Source: a virus
IMG/VR virus record: IMGVR_UViG_3300011013_000088
Location: 1-24,706 of that record
Reading direction: 5' to 3' (one strand)
Length of the DNA: 24,706 nt
In this document: positions 21,149 through 24,706 of the stretch, piece by piece
Numbering within the stretch: position 1 is the stretch's first letter
How the letters are laid out: the number at the start of each line of letters is the position of its first letter
Made by a program: the position numbers and the translations under genes
The notes under the pieces: model-generated
Database searches by the model: none
What the model was told of the DNA's origin: nothing
What the model saw: only the letters and a program-made list of their open reading frames with translations

Positions 21149-21328
21149 TCAATCGTTCCAGCCGCGGAACCGGCGCACGCGGGGCGCGCCCGCGGGATCG
21201 GCCTTGGCCGCGCGGCGGTCCGCGCGCGCGGCCGCGCGCTTGGCGTAGCGACGGCTCCCGGCCGTCGAGTAGCGGCCGATCTGTTCGGCCGTCGGGGTTC
21301 GGTTCGTGCGCTTGTTCGTGTTCGTCAT
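21149..21328 (-). CDS. MTNTN-start small basic protein (59 residues)
   Basis: This 59-residue protein begins MTNTNKRTNRTPTAEQIGRY, then is dominated by Arg and Ala (RRYAKRAAARADRRAAKAD) and ends RRFRGWND. The charge is strongly positive, so nucleic acid binding is likely. It starts with the same five residues as three neighbouring genes and has a strong promoter-like pair TTGACA and TAGTGT, 16 nt apart, with 6 nt to the ATG. The gap before the next gene is 48 bp and carries that gene's promoter. I derived the frame codon by codon; no stop interrupts it. Confidence 0.68.
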   Translation of the reverse strand: MTNTNKRTNRTPTAEQIGRYSTAGSRRYAKRAAARADRRAAKADPAGAPRVRRFRGWND

Positions 21329-21334
21329 GTCCGT

Positions 21335-21362
21335 ACACTAACCCGGCCCGAGCCCCTGTCAA
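21335..21362 (-). promoter_or_regulatory. Promoter for the 59-residue MTNTN gene
   Basis: TTGACA (21357-21362) and TAGTGT (21335-21340) are 16 nt apart. Only 6 nt separate the -10 from ATG 21328, so the transcript would start at or next to the ATG. Confidence 0.6.
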
Positions 21363-21382
21363 GGGCTCGGGCGGACTTTTTT
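21346..21382 (+). terminator. Terminator-like hairpin on the plus strand, loop holding a -35 element
   Basis: A 10-bp perfect stem (GCCCGAGCCC, loop CTGTCAA, GGGCTCGGGC) is followed on the plus strand by GGAC and six T residues. This is a textbook terminator shape, but no plus-strand gene precedes it. On the minus strand the loop contains TTGACA of the promoter for the gene at 21149-21328, so the same DNA may serve as an operator or block antisense transcription. Confidence 0.5.
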
Positions 21383-21579
21383 CAGCGTGCGCGCCAGAGT
21401 GACAGGAACGCCCGAAGCGGGATTCGGACGGTCTCCCCGTCCACGGTCACGAGGGCGTGACTACCCGAGGGGGTGAACCCGTCGAGCCGGCCGCGCGTGC
21501 CGGTTGCGGGCACGGGGATCGTGGTCCCCGCCCGGTAAGTGTTGCTCAGTCGCGCGCCCTTGTTCGTGTTCGTCATCAT
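21382..21579 (-). CDS. MTNTN-family small protein, paralogue 2
   Basis: This 65-residue protein (MMTNTNKGARLSNTYRAGTT and onward) is a paralogue of the gene at 20455-20682: both have RL..TY.AGT..PV, GRLD.F, a V.VD strand and a final F.SLW. It is shorter by a segment near the end. The start is set at ATG 21579 because that overlaps the upstream stop as ATGA and places TACTGT exactly 6 nt upstream, as in the sister genes. Codons for residues near GARLSNTYRAG lie in the 31-bp sequence that recurs at 22991-23021. The function is unknown. Confidence 0.72.
   Translation of the reverse strand: MMTNTNKGARLSNTYRAGTTIPVPATGTRGRLDGFTPSGSHALVTVDGETVRIPLRAFLSLWRAR
21529..21559. repeat. 31-bp exact direct repeat, copy 1
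   Basis: This copy is inside the MTNTN paralogue 2 gene and is read in that gene's frame as GARLSNTYRAG. It is identical to 22991-23021, and the flanks on both sides differ, so the identity stops abruptly. This copy looks like the original because it fits the protein family. Confidence 0.92.
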
Positions 21580-21938
21580 GTCCCCACAGTAGCCCGGGTT
21601 CGGCGCCCGGTTCCAATCTTTTTCGGGTCCCAGACCGAAAAAGATTGGAACCGGGCGGGACCGCATCCGCGGAGGCGCGGAACGAGCGAGTCCCGGAACA
21701 CGAGCCGGCCCTTGCCCCCGTCGTGGCGTGTCCAGGTTGCCGTGAGAACGCCCGAGGCCGCGTCCAGGCTCAAACGGTGCTCCCGCACCTTGCGGGGCGT
21801 TAGGAGGGCGCCTAGCTTCGAGAGCCGCACGCGTTCGATCCCACGGAGGGGGGAATCGGCAGAGGGCTCGAACACGAGCCACGTGGCGCGGCCGCGCGTG
21901 TTCGAGCGGAGTTGAGCGAGCGTGATCGGTTCGTGCAT
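21576..21938 (-). CDS. Small unknown beta-rich protein
   Basis: This 120-residue protein is not recognised. It has a helical start (HEPITLAQLRSNTRG), a beta-like core (RATWLVFEPSAD, RLSLDAASGVLTATW) and an unusual C-terminus (SFSVWDPKKIGTGRRTRATV), which is encoded by a 23-bp perfect inverted repeat. The last part may therefore be an insertion or overrun past an older stop. The stop overlaps the next ATG as ATGA. Just before ATG 21938 lies a terminator-like hairpin with no clear ribosome binding site, so the start is uncertain. Confidence 0.62.
   Translation of the reverse strand: MHEPITLAQLRSNTRGRATWLVFEPSADSPLRGIERVRLSKLGALLTPRKVREHRLSLDAASGVLTATWTRHDGGKGRLVFRDSLVPRLRGCGPARFQSFSVWDPKKIGTGRRTRATVGT
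21586..21591 (-). promoter_or_regulatory. -10-like element for MTNTN paralogue 2
   Basis: TACTGT lies 6 nt before ATG 21579, the same spacing as in the sister genes. The -35 is weak: TTGGAA at 19 nt, inside the inverted repeat arm. Confidence 0.45.
21604..21657. repeat. 23-bp perfect inverted repeat with 8-nt spacer
   Basis: The arms 21604-21626 and 21635-21657 are exact reverse complements, with spacer GTCCCAGA. It lies in the 3' end of the gene at 21576-21938 and next to the -10-like element of the following gene; a weak -35 (TTGGAA) falls inside one arm. The transcript would fold into a very stable hairpin. It could be an operator, an RNA element or a remnant of a small mobile element. 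Confidence 0.9.
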
Positions 21939-21944
21939 ACCCCG

Positions 21945-21972
21945 AAAGGCCCGCCCCTTGCGAGGGCGGGCC
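21945..21972 (-). terminator. Terminator after the CxxCxGxG gene
   Basis: On the minus strand a 9-bp stem (GGCCCGCCC with GGGCGGGCC) and a 7-nt loop are followed by TTTCG. Loop and tail match the terminator after the capsid gene almost exactly. It lies just before ATG 21938. Confidence 0.65.
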
Positions 21973-21996
21973 GGGGAGGGGAGCGCCCTAGGGCGC

Positions 21997-22503
21997 TCAG
22001 CCCCAGGTCACGAACTCGGCGCCCGCTTCCGAGGCCACGTCCAGGAACGCACCGAGGCGCGCCACGCGGGCCGCGGTACCGTCCGCGGTAGGCTCTCCGT
22101 GCCATCCGTGCTCCGCGAGGGGCGCGCGGCCGTCCCCGAGGCCAAGGCGCGCGTTCTCGCGCCGTACAGGGGCGACGAGGAGCCGGAGAAGCGCGAGATC
22201 GGCGCGGCCGGGCCCGAGGTCCAGCCCGATCACGCGGGCCACGAGGGCGGCCCCCACGTTGTGAAAGTTGACGTCCAGGTTCGTGGCGTAAGTCACGATC
22301 CCCGAGCCCGAGCACGTAGAGCAGCCCTCGAACGCGTCCGAGCAGAGGGCCGCGAGAAGGTCCGCGGAATAGACCGCGGTCCGTGCGTCAAGATCCATGG
22401 CGACCATGAAAGCGTCTCCCATTTGGGTACAGAGACAAGGCTCCACACACGAACCGGTCGAAACCGGGCCCGCACTCGTGCGGGCCGTAAAAGTGAGGCT
22501 CAC
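21997..22503 (-). CDS. Unknown protein with CxxCxGxG motif
   Basis: This 168-residue protein has CSTCSGSG at 61-68, which matches one half of a DnaJ-type CxxCxGxG zinc repeat. Two further Cys (CVEPCLC) lie near residue 20. The middle (VIGLDLGPGRADLALLRLLV) is helical and the C-terminus alternates Gly and Ala. The start is GTG 22503: it overlaps the previous stop as GTGA and has GAGGAGG 4 nt upstream. A GTG at 22524 is open but lies before that site. The single motif copy is not enough for a chaperone call. It is followed by a terminator, so it closes a two-gene unit. Confidence 0.68.
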   Translation of the reverse strand: MSLTFTARTSAGPVSTGSCVEPCLCTQMGDAFMVAMDLDARTAVYSADLLAALCSDAFEGCSTCSGSGIVTYATNLDVNFHNVGAALVARVIGLDLGPGRADLALLRLLVAPVRRENARLGLGDGRAPLAEHGWHGEPTADGTAARVARLGAFLDVASEAGAEFVTWG

Positions 22504-22907
22504 GCGGCCTCCTCGGCGCGGCACTCGCGCTCATAGCGGAGCGTGTCCGCAAGGTTCATCTCTCGCACGCTCGCGAGCGTGATCGAGGGGTCGAAGTGAT
22601 CGGGGATGTAGCACGCGCAGTCAATACGCGTGATCCAGAAGTAACGCTCCATGTCACGCGACCACGCGCGCCCGTCGACCTTGAGCGCGTAGGTCGCTTT
22701 GCGGACGGTGCGGGATGCCTCACAGGCTCCCGCCATGACGGCCCGACGGTCGCCCGTCGAGTAGCCGATCAGGACGTTGACCGTGAAGTCGTAGAACTCC
22801 GCGAGGTCCGCGGCCGAGGCCGAGAGGAAGACGGCCGAAAGGGCCGAGGTGAGGTCCGCCGCGGCGGAGTCACGAAGGGTGCGGGCGATGTTCGAGATGA
22901 TGGTCAT
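22500..22907 (-). CDS. Unknown helical protein
   Basis: This 135-residue protein starts TIISNIARTLRDSAAADLTS and is largely helical, with a hydrophobic segment near 35 to 50 (ADLAEFYDFTVNVLIGYS). The second half has aromatic residues and Cys (SRDMERYFWITRIDCACY) and ends in a charged helix. No family is recognised. It is the first gene after the repeat junction and has its own promoter-like pair 45 nt upstream. The gene below overlaps it by GTGA. The compact helical make-up would fit a small cytoplasmic early protein. Confidence 0.65.
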   Translation of the reverse strand: MTIISNIARTLRDSAAADLTSALSAVFLSASAADLAEFYDFTVNVLIGYSTGDRRAVMAGACEASRTVRKATYALKVDGRAWSRDMERYFWITRIDCACYIPDHFDPSITLASVREMNLADTLRYERECRAEEAA

Positions 22908-22952
22908 TTTCTTGTTCGCTTTCGTTGTGCGCCGCTTCGTTGCGACAAAGAG

Positions 22953-22980
22953 AAGATAGCTCAGCCACGGAAAAGCGCAA
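22953..22980 (-). promoter_or_regulatory. Promoter-like pair upstream of the 22500-22907 gene
   Basis: TTGCGC (22975-22980) and TATCTT (22953-22958) are 16 nt apart. The predicted leader is about 40 nt and A-rich near the ATG. It lies 10 nt past the 31-bp repeat. Confidence 0.45.
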
Positions 22981-22990
22981 GGGCGAAATG

Positions 22991-23021
22991 CGCCCGGTAA
23001 GTGTTGCTCAGTCGCGCGCCC
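22991..23021. repeat. 31-bp exact direct repeat, copy 2, at the end of the Asp-box gene
   Basis: This copy spans the stop codon of the Asp-box gene (TGA at 23008-23010) and the start of the following gap. It is read in a different frame from copy 1. Its right edge touches a 17-bp Asp-box DNA repeat (23020-23036, also at 23149-23165). It marks the place where gene style changes. Confidence 0.92.
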
Positions 23022-23757
23022 ACGTGATGCCGTCGGCCGAGCGCGACACTTCGGTTTGCGAGTACGCGATCCACAGCGGATTCAGCGGGTCGCGATTGTG
23101 CCGAATCCCGAACGCCGCGGCGGCCGCGAGACCGCTCGCGCGAAGCGTCCACGTGATGCCGTCGGGCGACGTGTAGATCACGCCGAGATCCGTCATCGCG
23201 GCGAAGAGCCCGCCGCCGCCGTCGGCGTTGCGGTCGTGATCGATCGACCGGAAGTTGAGCCCGGGCGCGCCGGGGATCGTCTGGAGCGGCCACGTACCGT
23301 CGCCCATGACGGCGCTACGTCGCACGCCGTCGGCTTCGCCCGTGAGCGCGACGCGCACGCCGTTACCGTCGGCGGCGAGCCCGTGCGTATTGTTCGGCAA
23401 GCCGCCGCCCGGGTTCGGCCCGACTTCGTCATCCCACACGAGCCCGTGCGTTCCGATCCCGCCCGCGAAGTCTTGCGAGACGCCGCCTTGCCCGTTGCCC
23501 GAGAAGAGCGAGAAGGTGAACGTCGACTCGTCGTAACAGTACGCGCCCGAGCCCGAGAGCATCGTGCCCGTCGCGGTGAGCCCCGTACCTTCGGGGATCT
23601 GAAAGTTCGACAAGTGCAACGAGCGGTTCGCGCGCGTGCGGTTCGCGAGACCTTGCAGCGCGTTCGGCACGATGCTCGCCGCGTTCAACGGGTCGCCGTC
23701 GGCGGGCACCGTGATCGGGTCGGTAAAGGTCGCAACGTCTACAAGATCGGTCGGCAT
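23008..23757 (-). CDS. Asp-box (BNR-like) phage protein, probably truncated
   Basis: This 249-residue protein has Asp-box motifs: YTSPDGITW near 195-203 and SRSADGITW at 238-246, with a weaker GDGTW near 152. Asp-boxes mark beta-propeller blades in sialidase-like and tail-associated proteins. The N-terminus (TFTDPITVPADGDPLNAAS) resembles phage fibre starts. The frame stops three residues after an Asp-box, within the 31-bp repeat, so the propeller is incomplete and the C-terminus is probably lost or misjoined. A good GGAAGGGG site precedes ATG 23757. No terminator follows. It may be a receptor-binding or virion surface protein. Confidence 0.75.
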   Translation of the reverse strand: MPTDLVDVATFTDPITVPADGDPLNAASIVPNALQGLANRTRANRSLHLSNFQIPEGTGLTATGTMLSGSGAYCYDESTFTFSLFSGNGQGGVSQDFAGGIGTHGLVWDDEVGPNPGGGLPNNTHGLAADGNGVRVALTGEADGVRRSAVMGDGTWPLQTIPGAPGLNFRSIDHDRNADGGGGLFAAMTDLGVIYTSPDGITWTLRASGLAAAAAFGIRHNRDPLNPLWIAYSQTEVSRSADGITWARD

Positions 23758-23770
23758 GTTCGCCCCTTCC

Positions 23771-24187
23771 TTAGCACGTGATCGAGACGGTCAGACCGCC
23801 GCCCCACGTCTTGCCTACTTCGCCCCATTCGAGGCTTTCAGGAATGCCCCACGCGTAGCCGTCGAGCGGCACGAGCACGAGGTAAATCCGGTCGATGTGC
23901 GCCGCGCTCCATTCGCGCGGCACCGCGCACAAAATGTCGATCTCTTCGGAGGTCAGCGCGTAGATCGAGACGGTCGCGAGAATCGGTTCGCCCGCCTCGG
24001 TCAACAGTGGGTCGCCCGACTCGCGGTCGGCGAACTCGCGTCGACCGTAGCCCTTCGCGTCGTCGTCGGGCGAGTAGTCGCCCGAGAGCGTCGGCACGTT
24101 GCGGTCGAAGAGCACGCGCGCGCACACGAGTGCGGCGGCGCGCACGATGCGCGGCGCGTGTGTCTTGCTGATTCGGATCTTGAACAT
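23771..24187 (-). CDS. Unknown virion-type protein with TEAGEP motif
   Basis: This 138-residue protein starts FKIRISKTHAPRIVRAAALV. Its centre has RESGDPLLTEAGEPILATVS, a repeat also seen in the small gene at 8864-9067 (TTEAGDP, then IITE). The C-terminal half is beta-like with PREWSAAHIDRIYLVLVPLD and ends in WGGGLTVSITC. The family is not recognised. It precedes the Asp-box gene closely, and both may serve the same structure. The start has AAAGGGG about 11 nt upstream. GAA codons are more common than in the packaging genes. Confidence 0.65.
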   Translation of the reverse strand: MFKIRISKTHAPRIVRAAALVCARVLFDRNVPTLSGDYSPDDDAKGYGRREFADRESGDPLLTEAGEPILATVSIYALTSEEIDILCAVPREWSAAHIDRIYLVLVPLDGYAWGIPESLEWGEVGKTWGGGLTVSITC

Positions 24188-24226
24188 GGTCGGGTGCCCC
24201 TTTCGTGGGTCGCAGGTTACACCGCG

Positions 24227-24258
24227 AAAGCCCCGCCGACCTCGCGGGTCGACGGGGC
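24227..24258 (-). terminator. Terminator after the gene at the right edge
   Basis: A 12-bp stem with one G-T pair and a 5-nt loop (24230-24258) is followed on the minus strand by TTTCG. It lies 19 bp after the stop of the right-edge gene and before the gene at 23771-24187. Confidence 0.62.
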
Positions 24259-24277
24259 GGCGCGGGGCGCGCGGCGT

Positions 24278-24706
24278 TCAGCGGTTGCGCGCGTGGTAGC
24301 GCTCGCACGCGGCGATCACTTCGTCGACCGTGACGTTCGCCGACTCGGCAACGCGGTCGAGGTTTCCGCCCCACCGGCCGACCGGCTTGCCGCCGCGGGT
24401 CACGCGCCATTCGATGCCGCCGACGCGGTACGAGATCGAGTTGCCCGCGAACGCACGCTCGCGCCGCTCGACTTCGATGCCCGCCGTGATCAACGCACGC
24501 GCCTTCTCGACCGTCGAGAAGTACGCCGCCTCGCCGCGCTCGCCGCGAGCGAAGTTCGCGTGCACGTACGACGTCACGGCGCGCGACTCGGCAGTCGCGG
24601 CGCGACGGTACGCGCCCGGCACGTACGGGTTCGCGTTCGCCGCGGCGATCGTCGCCGCGCACAACGGGGCGAGGTCGGCGAGCGTCGGCACGAGCGCGAC
24701 TTCGTC
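24278..24706 (-). CDS. Unknown protein, partial at the right edge
   Basis: This frame stays open to the window edge, and GTG 24691 lacks a ribosome binding site, so the true start is probably outside. The visible 142 residues are rich in Ala, Arg and Val: LADLAPLCAATIAAANANPY, then EKARALITAGIEVERRERAF, then VGGIEWRVTRGGKPVGRWGG. It ends with a charged helix (TVDEVIAACERYHARNR). No family is recognised. The helix-then-strand order and frequent Arg could fit a DNA- or RNA-binding protein, but no motif proves it. Confidence 0.6.
   Translation of the reverse strand, partial: DEVALVPTLADLAPLCAATIAAANANPYVPGAYRRAATAESRAVTSYVHANFARGERGEAAYFSTVEKARALITAGIEVERRERAFAGNSISYRVGGIEWRVTRGGKPVGRWGGNLDRVAESANVTVDEVIAACERYHARNR

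Noticed and set aside
22467-22486. 20-bp palindrome (9-bp stem, 2-nt loop) as a regulatory site
   Set aside because: It lies inside codons of the gene at 21997-22503, and short GC palindromes are common in this composition. A similar one at 20821-20840 is also inside a gene.
1-24706. CRISPR array or insertion sequence
   Set aside because: No regularly spaced repeats of 23-40 bp and no transposase-like frame were seen; the only long exact repeats are the 31-bp pair and short gene-internal repeats.

Overview
This GC-rich window (about two thirds G+C by eye) is the late region of a tailed bacteriophage or prophage with a contractile, myovirus-type tail. Every gene I can support lies on the minus strand, so the gene order reads from right to left. 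The long plus-strand frames are shadows of a GC-rich, codon-biased genome. Both ends are cut: a baseplate spike gene runs off the left edge and an unidentified gene runs off the right edge.

Region by region, in the direction of transcription. (1) 24706-23008: three genes, two of unknown function and one with Asp-box (SxDGxTW) motifs that stops abruptly inside a 31-bp exact repeat. Codon choice here looks different from the rest, with more GAA and CAA. (2) 22907-19232: a block of small genes of mostly unknown function. Four of them start with the same MTNTN sequence, and two of those four are clear paralogues. Each has a -10-like hexamer placed 6 nt before the start codon, which suggests leaderless transcripts. 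The block also holds a 23-bp perfect inverted repeat, a possible structured RNA and several hairpins. (3) 19235-16559: a calcineurin-like phosphoesterase, a one-span membrane protein, a small unknown and an orphan DNA methyltransferase. (4) 16562-9759: the packaging and head module, comprising large terminase, DUF1073 portal, head morphogenesis protein, DUF2213 protease/scaffold, a decoration-like protein and a DUF2184 major capsid protein. (5) 9688-5993: neck and connector genes (including DUF4054, a TG.L-type completion protein and a probable tail terminator), interrupted by a fibre-like gene. (6) 5969-1: DUF3383 sheath, DUF3277 tube, tail assembly chaperone with a -1 frameshift signal, tape measure, Dit-like protein, baseplate plug, hub and gp138-type spike.

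Most neighbours overlap by ATGA, GTGA, TTGA or TGATG, so translational coupling is the main mode of expression in the structural region. Terminators with closely similar stems and a short CTTTCG tail follow the major capsid gene and two accessory genes. The head and tail genes form a standard virion assembly line: the terminase packages DNA through the portal into the DUF2184 shell, the neck genes close the head and join it to the sheath and tube, and the plug, hub and spike form the baseplate centre. No small terminase, lysis gene, integrase, tRNA or CRISPR array was recognised.

The host cannot be named from this sequence. High GC plus many TANNNT-N6-start arrangements would fit a host in which leaderless mRNAs are common, such as Actinobacteria or Deinococcus. 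This is inference.
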